DNA of 41,933 nt from Eubacterium sp. Its GTDB lineage: Bacteria; Bacillota; Clostridia; Lachnospirales; Lachnospiraceae. Below the pieces are notes generated by a model. That model made no database searches and was not told the origin of the DNA. It saw nothing but the letters and a program-made list of their open reading frames with translations. Within the stretch, counting starts at the first letter, position 1. Every line of letters begins with the position of its first letter. Of the stretch, positions 8,357-15,604 are shown piece after piece. Location: positions 1 to 41,933 of the forward strand of contig JAIKYQ010000126.1 in the NCBI GenBank assembly GCA_024683035.1. Reading direction: 5' to 3'. Made by a program: the position numbers and the translations under genes.

Positions 8357-8850
8357 GGATGGCAAAAACAGACAGACAGCTGAGACAATGCCCGAAATGC
8401 GGCGCCCTGTACGACCGGGAAGAAGCCAGATGTCCGTACTGCGGGTTTATCCACGAAGCAGGTGCCGAAAAAAAGTTCCTGAGAAAGCTGGAATCCACCA
8501 GGAGAGAACTGGATCTGGTGGACGACCAGGCAAGGGAAGATTATAAGGAAGAACTCAGAAGAAGCAGCCGGCGGACGGGGAAACGGGTGCTGTTCATCGC
8601 CGGCATACTGGCGCTGCTTGCCGGTGCTTTTTTTCTGTGGGAACGATCCTTATTCCGGGATGACCGGGACTATGCGCAGGAAATGGTCTGGCAGCATGAA
8701 CACTTTCCGGAACTGGACCGGCTTTACGAAGAAGGCAGGTATGAGGAACTGGACGAATGCCTGTATACGTATGGCCGGGAAAACCATGATCTCTGGGAAT
8801 GGCAGTATTACGAAGAATTTTATGACTATAAAGATGAGACTCGGGAATAG
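8353..8850 (+). CDS. Zinc-ribbon single-pass membrane protein 1 (function unknown)
   Basis: A 165-residue protein with an N-terminal zinc ribbon, CPKCG (Cys13, Cys16) and CPYCG (Cys27, Cys30), a basic linker, one transmembrane helix at about 78-96 and an acidic, Tyr/Trp-rich outer segment containing LYEEGRYEELDECL and later YYEEFYDY. The ribbon should lie in the cytoplasm. It shares this layout and the outer motif with the next two genes, suggesting tandem duplication and divergence; this copy is the shortest, ending soon after the motif. It overlaps tsaB by 4 nt. An alternative start two codons on is possible. I do not recognise a named family beyond the zinc ribbon. Confidence 0.85.
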   Translation: MRMAKTDRQLRQCPKCGALYDREEARCPYCGFIHEAGAEKKFLRKLESTRRELDLVDDQAREDYKEELRRSSRRTGKRVLFIAGILALLAGAFFLWERSLFRDDRDYAQEMVWQHEHFPELDRLYEEGRYEELDECLYTYGRENHDLWEWQYYEEFYDYKDETRE

Positions 8851-8861
8851 GAGAAGCAGCC

Positions 8862-9617
8862 TTGAAGTGTGAACACTGCGGATACAATCTGCAAATGGAA
8901 GACAGGTTCTGTCCTTATTGCGGCAAGCCTAATCCTTTTGCTGCACAGCATCAGCGGGAAATGCAGCATTTTTCCAGAGAATTCCAGGAAACAAAGCAGA
9001 CGGTGCTGGAGAAATCATCTCGGTTTAACAGGCATACGGTCCGGGTTACCATTCTGGCCGTGCTGATCGCCTGCTGTGCCGTTATGGGTTTTCTGTGTGC
9101 GGGAGCCGATGATATCCGGTACTGGCGGGAGGAAAGGCGCATCCGGGCAGAAAAGGGAACCTATCAGGCCAGGATCGAGGAGCTGATGGAAGAACGGGAC
9201 TACGCCGGTCTCAGGTCCTATATGGACAGAAATCGTCTGAGTTATACGCAGGATTTCCGTGCATATGATACCGTGTATTATGCCTCGTCAGCCTATATGC
9301 GATTCTATGAAAACCTCCTGATCCTGCAGTCCAAAAAACAGGAGCCGGAAAACTATTCCTACTACACGGAGAACGATCTGTTCGAGGAGATGGCAGAGAA
9401 GATCGGAAATATGTATGAATACAGGGAAGAAGATCCCTATTACCCGGAAGAACTGTCAGAAGAAAAGCTGGCCTACCTTGACGATATGACCGATACCGTG
9501 GAGAAGATCCTGATCCGGTATTTCCATATCAGCGAAGAAGAGGCAGCCCGGGTTTCCGGGATGACAGATGCCCGGCGGGCGGTGCTGCTGGAGGAGTCTT
9601 ATGAGAGTCAGGCATAA
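8862..9617 (+). CDS. Zinc-ribbon single-pass membrane protein 2 (function unknown)
   Basis: A 251-residue protein with a zinc ribbon at the extreme N-terminus (Cys3, Cys6, Cys17, Cys20: CEHCG and CPYCG), a helical linker, a transmembrane helix at about 61-81 and an outer domain of about 165 residues, mostly acidic and helical. That domain carries the motif EERDYAGLRSYMDRNR (about 110-125) and then an aromatic run (YDTVYYASSAYMRFY). The start is a TTG at 8862, chosen because AGGAGAAG (8849-8856) is correctly spaced and the first zinc-binding Cys is residue 3, so a later start would destroy the ribbon. It lies 11 nt after the preceding gene and overlaps the next by 17 nt. Confidence 0.85.
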   Translation: MKCEHCGYNLQMEDRFCPYCGKPNPFAAQHQREMQHFSREFQETKQTVLEKSSRFNRHTVRVTILAVLIACCAVMGFLCAGADDIRYWREERRIRAEKGTYQARIEELMEERDYAGLRSYMDRNRLSYTQDFRAYDTVYYASSAYMRFYENLLILQSKKQEPENYSYYTENDLFEEMAEKIGNMYEYREEDPYYPEELSEEKLAYLDDMTDTVEKILIRYFHISEEEAARVSGMTDARRAVLLEESYESQA

Positions 9618-10053
9618 CAAAACACGCGACCCCAAAGGCATACTGTTCTATGTTCTGGCAACGATCCTCGGCCTGCTGCTGATCGGGCTGATCATTGCGT
9701 TTGTTGTCCGGCTGAACCAGTCTTATTATCGGTATGTTGCCGAACCGAACGACATCCTCCGTACGATCAACCGGGGGGATTATGCGGACGCCTGGCAGGA
9801 TGTGCTGAACAACCGTGCGCAGGGCGTAACGGAGAAAAAGGATCCGGCATACAGGCTGCCCTATGCAGTGATGGATTATTACATAGCGGCCTCCTATTAT
9901 ACGGTATATCAGGAGGAACAGGATCCGGAAAAGGCAGCTCTGTACAGAGAAAAGATGGAGACGGCGTATGACTCCATGGGGGAATTGCAGTATCTGGCCG
10001 AAGAGATCGATGCCTGTTTTGAGGTGGAAAGGCAGACGGGGGAAACAGAATGA
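9601..10053 (+). CDS. Single-pass membrane protein 3 (function unknown)
   Basis: A 150-residue protein with a basic N-terminus, a transmembrane helix at about 13-36 and an outer helical domain with NRGDYADAWQDVLNNR (about 57-72) followed by an aromatic run (YAVMDYYIAASYYTVY). The motif order matches the two preceding proteins, but the zinc ribbon is absent. The ATG at 9601 follows GGAGGAG at the correct spacing, inside the end of the preceding gene; an earlier in-frame ATG at 9568 has no such site. It overlaps the phosphatase gene by 4 nt (ATGA). No family recognised. Confidence 0.85.
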   Translation: MRVRHNKTRDPKGILFYVLATILGLLLIGLIIAFVVRLNQSYYRYVAEPNDILRTINRGDYADAWQDVLNNRAQGVTEKKDPAYRLPYAVMDYYIAASYYTVYQEEQDPEKAALYREKMETAYDSMGELQYLAEEIDACFEVERQTGETE

Positions 10054-10523
10054 TCAAAATACTGTTCATATGCTGGGGCAATATATGCCGGTCGCCGATG
10101 GCAGAATTTGTAATGAAGGATCTGGTGCAGAAAGCCGGTCTGGAAGGGCAGTTTCTGATTGCATCGGCAGCCACGAGCGACGAGGAAATATGGAGAGGAT
10201 CTGGTAACCCGGTGTACCCGCCGGCACGGAAAGAACTGGAGCGGCACGGGCTTTCCTGTGAGGGGAAAAGAGCGCGTCAGATGACCCGCGCCGATTATGA
10301 GGCATATGATCTTCTGATCGGTATGGAAGGGATCAATCTGCGGTATATGAAGCAGATCTGCGGCGGAGACCCGCAGGGGAAAATGTCCCTGCTGCTCGAT
10401 CACACGGAGCATCCCGGAGACATCGACGATCCGTGGTATACGCGGGATTTTGCCGGCGTCTACAGGCAGATCCTGGAAGGATGCCGGGGACTGCTGGCAG
10501 AACTAAGGGGTCAGGGGCTATAA
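10050..10523 (+). CDS. Low-molecular-weight protein-tyrosine phosphatase
   Basis: A 157-residue cytoplasmic phosphatase of the LMW-PTP family. The catalytic P-loop CWGNICRS (Cys8 nucleophile, Arg14) is at the N-terminus and the general-acid loop DDPWY (about 126-130) near the C-terminus, the order expected for this family. The usual Leu after the nucleophile is Trp. Such enzymes dephosphorylate protein tyrosines or arginines; the substrate cannot be told here, and no tyrosine kinase is in the window. It overlaps the preceding membrane-protein gene in an ATGA, so it belongs to the tsaE-tsaB-membrane protein operon. A structured repeat begins about 20 nt after its stop; no terminator of its own is seen. 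Confidence 0.93.
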   Translation: MIKILFICWGNICRSPMAEFVMKDLVQKAGLEGQFLIASAATSDEEIWRGSGNPVYPPARKELERHGLSCEGKRARQMTRADYEAYDLLIGMEGINLRYMKQICGGDPQGKMSLLLDHTEHPGDIDDPWYTRDFAGVYRQILEGCRGLLAELRGQGL

Positions 10524-10545
10524 GTTTTCATTAACCATAGGTTTT

Positions 10546-10950
10546 ATACAATATGAAGCAGCCGGCGGACATATACTTTTATCGCTTGCCTGAACCACTC
10601 CGCTGAGCTAACTGCCAACTTCGACCGTGCGGCCGGGATGTTCATGAATGATCTATTCTCATCCCGGCCGCACGGTCTGCGTAAGCAGTGGATCTCAGCT
10701 TCGTTCCTTTCAGAATGCGCGCTTGTAAAAGTATATGTCCGCCGGCTGCTGTCCACATTTTGAAAGGCAGCCTTCCGACGGGATACAAGTCCCCATAAGC
10801 CGACTGTCGGAGCATGGCCGGCCCTTAGCGAGCCTTCAGGATAAACATAGTATTGCTGCGTGCTTTCAGGCGAGCTTAGTGCCGCTGCCAATGCGACCAA
10901 GCGCAAGCGTGTCGGCGATGGGGTTCTGTATCCGGAAGGAAGGCGTCCGT
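10546..10950. repeat. Structured dispersed repeat, copy 1
   Basis: An intergenic element of about 405 nt. The left half (10558-10749, 192 nt) is a giant imperfect palindrome: 24-bp perfect terminal inverted repeats (10558-10581 and 10726-10749, beginning GCAGCCGGCGGACATATACT), a shared GCTGAG/CTCAGC pair, and a central 18-bp perfect stem (10623-10640 with 10660-10677) capped by a small GAAT/ATTC hairpin. The right half (10750-10950) carries short hairpins such as CCGACTGTCGG and ends in GCGTCCGT. The whole element recurs inverted at 30682-31057 and its left edge at 41767. Copy 1 has 29 extra nucleotides (10835-10863) relative to copy 2. It holds no convincing ORF. A 9-bp inverted repeat (ATAGGTTTT 10537-10545, AAAACCTAT 10962-10970) brackets this copy only. 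Confidence 0.93.
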
Positions 10951-11001
10951 TTTATCATCTGAAAACCTATAGTATGAGAAAATTCGTTGTTTCCTGAACC
11001 T

Positions 11002-11034
11002 AAAAAGAACCCCCGGCCTTTGAAGACCGGGGGT
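11002..11034 (-). terminator. Intrinsic terminator of the small secreted protein gene
   Basis: On the minus strand, ACCCCCGG pairs with CCGGGGGT, followed by TCTTTTTA; it lies 14 nt after the stop codon of the minus-strand gene. Confidence 0.88.
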
Positions 11035-11047
11035 CGCAGAAAAGTAT

Positions 11048-11425
11048 TTATGCGACGGGTTTACAGTTGTTTGTATATATGTAATATGGCTGATTGTATT
11101 TGCCGGTATAGCTTATATACAGACGGAACGAAGCGCCTTTACAGCTGAATGCTTTGTAGCTGAAAGTTTTTTTGCGGTCTTTCGGGATCGCGATCGTTTT
11201 ACCGTCTTTTGCCGCATAACCGCCATCAACTTCTACGTACATTGTTTTTGCTGTATTGTTTTCAATGGTTATGGAGGCGCCTTTCGCCCAGGAAACGGTC
11301 TTTACTACGGTGATTTTGGATGGAGAGGCAGCTGCCTCCACCGCCACAGGGCTGGCAAACGAAACAGCAGTGAGTAACAGGGCCATGCACAATACGATTC
11401 CAAATACTTTCCTGACTTTTTTCAT
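11048..11425 (-). CDS. Small secreted protein (function unknown)
   Basis: A 125-residue protein with a clear Sec signal peptide: basic start MKKVRKV, hydrophobic core about 8-24, likely cleavage after an Ala around residues 31-33. The mature part, about 92 residues, is basic, beta-rich and Tyr-rich and has two cysteines (95 and 121) that could form a disulfide. The ATG at 11425 follows AAAGGAG; a longer in-frame reading from 11533 lacks a ribosome binding site and would bury the signal peptide. It has its own strong terminator and is transcribed divergently from the NACHT gene. I recognise no family; secreted peptide, adhesin fragment or inhibitor are all possible. Confidence 0.8.
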   Translation of the reverse strand: MKKVRKVFGIVLCMALLLTAVSFASPVAVEAAASPSKITVVKTVSWAKGASITIENNTAKTMYVEVDGGYAAKDGKTIAIPKDRKKTFSYKAFSCKGASFRLYISYTGKYNQPYYIYTNNCKPVA

Positions 11426-11700
11426 TTTTAATCTCCTTTCAGATCTCTCCTGCCCGCTGCAGGTGTTTCTTTCCTTAAGCTGGTTATATCGTACTATAGG
11501 TCTGTTTCCACAGCTATGGCAGCATTCTTCCACTTTTCTTCCACTTTTTGTTTTTTCGTGGGGGGCTTCCCTTGCATTACAAAATCGGATAGCGTATTGT
11601 TTATTGTATAAAGTTGCTTTTCTGCTTCGATCTTTGCAGGATTTCTCCGCGGGAACCGCCTATTGCTTGCCGTACGAACAGGATTATTCAGGAACGAAAC
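11426..11700. other. Divergent intergenic region with an 11-bp tandem repeat
   Basis: 275 nt between the secreted-protein and NACHT genes, more A+T-rich than its surroundings. It contains two adjacent perfect copies of TTCTTCCACTT (11525-11535, 11536-11546), a T-rich run and a candidate promoter for the NACHT gene. A matching promoter for the minus-strand gene is not clear. The repeat could be a regulator binding site, by inference only. Confidence 0.5.
11572..11600 (+). promoter_or_regulatory. Candidate promoter of the NACHT NTPase gene
   Basis: TTGCAT (11572-11577), a 17-nt spacer, TATTGT (11595-11600), about 100 nt before the ATG. Moderate matches to consensus, ideal spacing. Confidence 0.45.
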
Positions 11701-14484
11701 ATGGAAAAGTTAGACGGATATACATTGATGTATTTATTGAAAAACACGGTCGGGATCAGCATAGAAGAACTGATCCAGTATGAGTATCTCGATTATACCA
11801 GTCCCACTACCGTCAACAGATATCTCAATAAGGAAAAACATCCGAAATTCCCTACCTCTCTGACCATTGAAAAGGTGCAGAGAACCTTTTCTCATCTGCA
11901 GCATACCCACTTCAGAGACAACACAGACGGATTTGTGAATACAGTCCTCGGCATTCTGGAACACGATCTTGCGGCTCCGGCTGCGGCGCATGTACTGAGA
12001 ATGCTCTATGAAACTAAGCGGGAAGAGCTGGGAGAGACGGCTGCATGCCGGATCCTGATTGACGACCTGTATATTAAATGCAGAACAGGATATACAGGTG
12101 ATACAGCAACCGGAGACAGTCATCATGCGCGGACAGGACCGGAGGATCCGGACAGGAAATATGACGGCAAAACTGAGAAGGCTGCGGAAAACAAAAACCC
12201 GGGTCATGAGTCAGATGGCAGACAGCTGTCGGAAAAAGACTTTGTTGTGACCTTGAAAAGCCTGAAGTACATGGAGGAAGGAGAGGCAGGACTCTCCGGG
12301 CTGAAGATCACGCGGAGCTGGATTCCGGGATTGACGGACAAAAAGGAGCAATATACCAGTCTGGAGGCATTTATCCTGGAGCATGCCGGAAAGGGAATGC
12401 TGCCGCACAGCGTGGTATTTGCGGAACCGGGAGCCGGAAAGACCTATTCTGTCTTTGCAGCGTTTCAGGGACTGCTGTCAACGCCCGTGATGTACTGCGG
12501 AAAAGAACTGATACCGGTTTTTGTTTCCTCTCTCCTGATCTCCATTAACAACAGCAGCATCATGGGGTATGTATCCCGGGTTTTCTTCGGCGGCGATGTC
12601 CAGGCAGCAGAAAAGGCCTGCCGCGGGGAGTCGGATGTCCATTTTGTTCTGCTGATCGATGCAGTGAATGAGAGCCTGGCCCGGGATGAACTTCTGGAAG
12701 AGATCATGCGGTTGTCCTATCCGCTGAACAGGAATATAACGCTCATCGTTACCAGCAATAACACGGATGAAGAAAACACGCTGCATAATGCGGGCTTTGT
12801 ATCCTTATATCTGAAGCAGCTGGATCCGGATACAGTGGATCAGGATGTGGATGCCGCTTCTCTGTCATCAGGAATGAAGGCCCTGCTGCGGAAACCGTTC
12901 TATCTGAAAAAGTATCTTTCCTACAGAGGCGAAGGCAGTGAGGATGATGAGTATTCGATCATTGATTCGTACATCGATCATTGCAAGACGAACGGAAAGA
13001 TCGTAAACATTCACGGGTACAGAGACTGGATCCGTCTTCTGGATGAACAGCTGCCGCTGTTGTGCTATCGATGCGCGATCAGGAAGCAGATGTATATTTC
13101 TCTGTCCGATGAAGCAGAAGAAGAATTCAGCGTTCTGCAAAACGAGGAAAACACATGGAGACTGGTACAGATCGGTGTGCTGAAAAAATACGGCGACGCG
13201 GTCTATTTTGAACATGAGAATTATCAGAGCTTCTTTGCGGCAAAATACCTGTACAGAAGGTGCCTCGAAATGTGCAGCAATCCGGAAGCGCCCCGGGATC
13301 TGAAGATTTCACTGCTCCGGAAAACGGTCAGGCTGCTTCAGCATGCGCCGGCAAATGTGTGCGCCATCCTCGGGCCCAAGCTTTATAACGAGCACATCCT
13401 CGAAAAGCTGCTCGCATACGGTTCGCTGGTCAATGACCGTGTTTTTTATCAGGTGCTGCTCAATTTGTTTTCTTATGCGACTACATGTCTGGAAGGGCTG
13501 GATTTCAGAGGGGCCGATCTGTGGCTTGCCAATTTCGGCAAATTTGACCGGATACGGAACTGTGATTTCAGCGGAGCGGATCTCAACCCGGAGACACTCT
13601 GGCTGCATCATGCCAGGATCAGTTATACAGCGGCAAACAGCGGCAGGATCCACGGGGACCTCATCTTTTTGTCAGGGCCGGAGGGCTTCGAAGTCTATAA
13701 CCGGCGGGATGACCGGCAGATGTTTATACGATTCGTACAAAAGGGACTTCCCTCTGCGTGGGAGGTCACGGACAAAGCCCTGCTGCTGGCGGCAGGCGGT
13801 ATCTGTTACCGGGTCGAAATGGATGAAATAGCCGGTTATCTTCATTCCAACACCTTTGCTCCGGGTGAAGACCTGGTTTTAACAGAACAGTATATCGATG
13901 ACAAAAACGAAGCGGCAGAAATCCGGAAGACCGCCGGCGTTACCGTAAACAGCAGAGGCGACGAGCTTAGTTACAGGGCCGGAAAAGAACTGTTTGTCAG
14001 AATGAGCGGCAGGCCGATCATGCTGAAGCTGAGTGATATCTGCCATTTTGCCACTTTTCTGGATGACGGCACGGTTTTCATCGACAGTGACGGCGTGTAT
14101 TTCATCATGACGCTGGAAGGGGTGTTGGTATGGAGAAGAATGATCCGGCCGGTGGTTCCCTCGCTGCTTTCCCTGGAGAGAGACGGGGCCATGGTGCAGA
14201 TGCGGATTCCCGGCATAGAAACACCAAAGCTTTTCCGGTATTCTTTTAAAACAAGGAAAATGACGTATGTCAGCCCGGAAGGGCTTTTTGCAGATACGGC
14301 AGACGATACCGGCGGGGATGTGTCGCATGCCAGTCTGATCATAACAGACAGCAGCGGCAGAAAGCACTGTGTTTTCGGCGGCGCCATTGAGTTTACGGGA
14401 TCCGTATTTGATAAGGCGACCATTGTCAGCAGGCCCATTGAAGAGGATGAGAGGCAGATTCTGATGCAGTTCGGAGCTTTGTGA
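11701..14484 (+). CDS. NACHT/STAND-type NTPase with pentapeptide-like segment
   Basis: A 927-residue cytoplasmic protein. Residues 1 to about 130 are helical and include SPTTVNRYLNK (34-44), reminiscent of a helix-turn-helix recognition helix; a polar low-complexity linker follows (about 130-180). The NTPase has Walker A AEPGAGKT (241-248), Walker B VLLIDAVNES (316-325), a sensor-like TLIVTSNN (347-354), and the FEHENYQSFFAAKYL segment (503-517) typical of the end of bacterial NACHT modules. Two pentapeptide-like stretches (LDFRGADLWLANF, CDFSGADL; 600-628) precede a beta-rich C-terminal third that could be a propeller-like sensor. STAND proteins are ligand-triggered switches, and many bacterial NACHT proteins defend against phage (family knowledge); a defence role here is inference. 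The ATG at 11701 was preferred to one at 11614, though its ribosome binding site (AGGAACG) is weak. The hydrolase gene follows after 46 nt. Confidence 0.85.
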   Translation: MEKLDGYTLMYLLKNTVGISIEELIQYEYLDYTSPTTVNRYLNKEKHPKFPTSLTIEKVQRTFSHLQHTHFRDNTDGFVNTVLGILEHDLAAPAAAHVLRMLYETKREELGETAACRILIDDLYIKCRTGYTGDTATGDSHHARTGPEDPDRKYDGKTEKAAENKNPGHESDGRQLSEKDFVVTLKSLKYMEEGEAGLSGLKITRSWIPGLTDKKEQYTSLEAFILEHAGKGMLPHSVVFAEPGAGKTYSVFAAFQGLLSTPVMYCGKELIPVFVSSLLISINNSSIMGYVSRVFFGGDVQAAEKACRGESDVHFVLLIDAVNESLARDELLEEIMRLSYPLNRNITLIVTSNNTDEENTLHNAGFVSLYLKQLDPDTVDQDVDAASLSSGMKALLRKPFYLKKYLSYRGEGSEDDEYSIIDSYIDHCKTNGKIVNIHGYRDWIRLLDEQLPLLCYRCAIRKQMYISLSDEAEEEFSVLQNEENTWRLVQIGVLKKYGDAVYFEHENYQSFFAAKYLYRRCLEMCSNPEAPRDLKISLLRKTVRLLQHAPANVCAILGPKLYNEHILEKLLAYGSLVNDRVFYQVLLNLFSYATTCLEGLDFRGADLWLANFGKFDRIRNCDFSGADLNPETLWLHHARISYTAANSGRIHGDLIFLSGPEGFEVYNRRDDRQMFIRFVQKGLPSAWEVTDKALLLAAGGICYRVEMDEIAGYLHSNTFAPGEDLVLTEQYIDDKNEAAEIRKTAGVTVNSRGDELSYRAGKELFVRMSGRPIMLKLSDICHFATFLDDGTVFIDSDGVYFIMTLEGVLVWRRMIRPVVPSLLSLERDGAMVQMRIPGIETPKLFRYSFKTRKMTYVSPEGLFADTADDTGGDVSHASLIITDSSGRKHCVFGGAIEFTGSVFDKATIVSRPIEEDERQILMQFGAL

Positions 14485-14530
14485 GAAACGCTGCTGCGAC
14501 TGCCCGGGCATACGACAGGAGAAAGCAGAC

Positions 14531-15442
14531 ATGTCAAAAATCGGAGTGCTTCTGTGGCGTCATATATTTGAATCCGGTGATGTCAGAAGACTGGCAAAAC
14601 AGGTGCAGGATCTGCGTGATCTTACGATCATCAGGGATATACCGTATCTGGATGACGGTGAACGGGGGCATCTGCTGGACCGTTATGAACGGCCGGGTCT
14701 TCCGGATGGGGCGCCGGTTCTGATCAATATCCATGGCGGCGGCCTCTTTGCAAGCTACAAAGAAGTGAATGCCAATTTCAATTATGAATGGGCCAGGCTT
14801 GGATACCGTGTGATCAGTCTCAGCTACCGTCGTATCCCGGAAACCACGCTGTGGCATCAGATCGATGATGTAATGGCGGCCCTGCGTTTTCTGAAAGAAC
14901 ATGCGGCGGAGCAGCATCTGAATCTGGAACAATGTGTGCTGGTCGGTGACTCGGCAGGAGCCTTGCTCGGGCTGTTCGCACTTGGCATCAACGGCAGCAG
15001 GAAGCTGCAGGAAGAATTTGGAATTCCCGCGGCGGGTTTTCCCGTCAGAAGTGCCGGATTTGTATCTGTCATGCTGGATACCAGGCGGCGGGATCCGATG
15101 TGTGCCATCAATTCTGTGATCACGGAGAAAAAAGACCGTGGCAAACCGTATGAGAAATATCTCCTGAATCCTACGCTGCTGCTTCGGGAATCTGCATGGC
15201 CGCCTCTGTTTCTGGTCACCAGTGCAGAAGATCTGATCGAAAAAGATACCGTAAAGCTGGAAAAGCATTTACGGGAACAGGAGATACAGCACGAAGTGCT
15301 GCGTTTTCCAAAAGGGAGAGAACGAAAACTTGTACATGTCTTCTCCGTGATGTATCCTATGTATCCCGAGAGCCGGCAGGTCTATGAAAAGATGCAGGCG
15401 TATTTCTGTGAAAAAGGCGGGCTTGGCGCGCTGCCTCAGTGA
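14531..15442 (+). CDS. Alpha/beta hydrolase (HSL-type esterase/lipase)
   Basis: A 303-residue hydrolase of the hormone-sensitive-lipase/acetyl-esterase group. The oxyanion motif HGGG is at 68-71, the nucleophile elbow GDSAG at 139-143 (Ser141), a likely acidic residue is Asp234 (SAEDLIEKD) and the His is probably His269 (LVHVFS). No signal peptide is seen, so it should be cytoplasmic; it would hydrolyse an ester or amide of unknown identity. AGGAGAAAG precedes the ATG. It lies 46 nt after the NACHT gene on the same strand with no terminator between, so the two are probably co-transcribed and it could be the effector of that protein; alternatively it is an unrelated carboxylesterase. Confidence 0.85.
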   Translation: MSKIGVLLWRHIFESGDVRRLAKQVQDLRDLTIIRDIPYLDDGERGHLLDRYERPGLPDGAPVLINIHGGGLFASYKEVNANFNYEWARLGYRVISLSYRRIPETTLWHQIDDVMAALRFLKEHAAEQHLNLEQCVLVGDSAGALLGLFALGINGSRKLQEEFGIPAAGFPVRSAGFVSVMLDTRRRDPMCAINSVITEKKDRGKPYEKYLLNPTLLLRESAWPPLFLVTSAEDLIEKDTVKLEKHLREQEIQHEVLRFPKGRERKLVHVFSVMYPMYPESRQVYEKMQAYFCEKGGLGALPQ

Positions 15443-15461
15443 CAGGCGCCGGGAGCGAAAC

Positions 15462-15490
15462 TTGCGTGGCTTTTTGTATCGCTGTATAAT
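15462..15490 (+). promoter_or_regulatory. Promoter of the LCP cluster
   Basis: TTGCGT (15462-15467), a 17-nt spacer, TATAAT (15485-15490), leaving a leader of about 110 nt before the LCP start codon. The leader contains a short GCAGG/CCTGC hairpin near 15530. Confidence 0.65.
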
Positions 15491-15604
15491 GTGATTACAG
15501 CGCCGAAAGTGCGGAAAACACTGAGTTCGCGCAGGCTCGCCTGCAGGCGGACAAAAGTGCCTGGTATTTGATGCAATAACCATGTTGGCAGGTGTAGAGA
15601 ATAT

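Noticed and set aside
10544-10962. Short open frames within repeat copy 1, and similar ones in copy 2 near 30603-31061
   Set aside because: They run through palindromes, have no ribosome binding site, and the copies differ by a 29-nt indel that breaks any shared frame; the conservation looks structural, not coding.
10500-15450. The 10.5-15.4 kb accessory-looking stretch considered as a prophage or integrative element
   Set aside because: No integrase, transposase, tRNA attachment site or phage structural gene is visible; only the repeat and a few accessory genes support an island.
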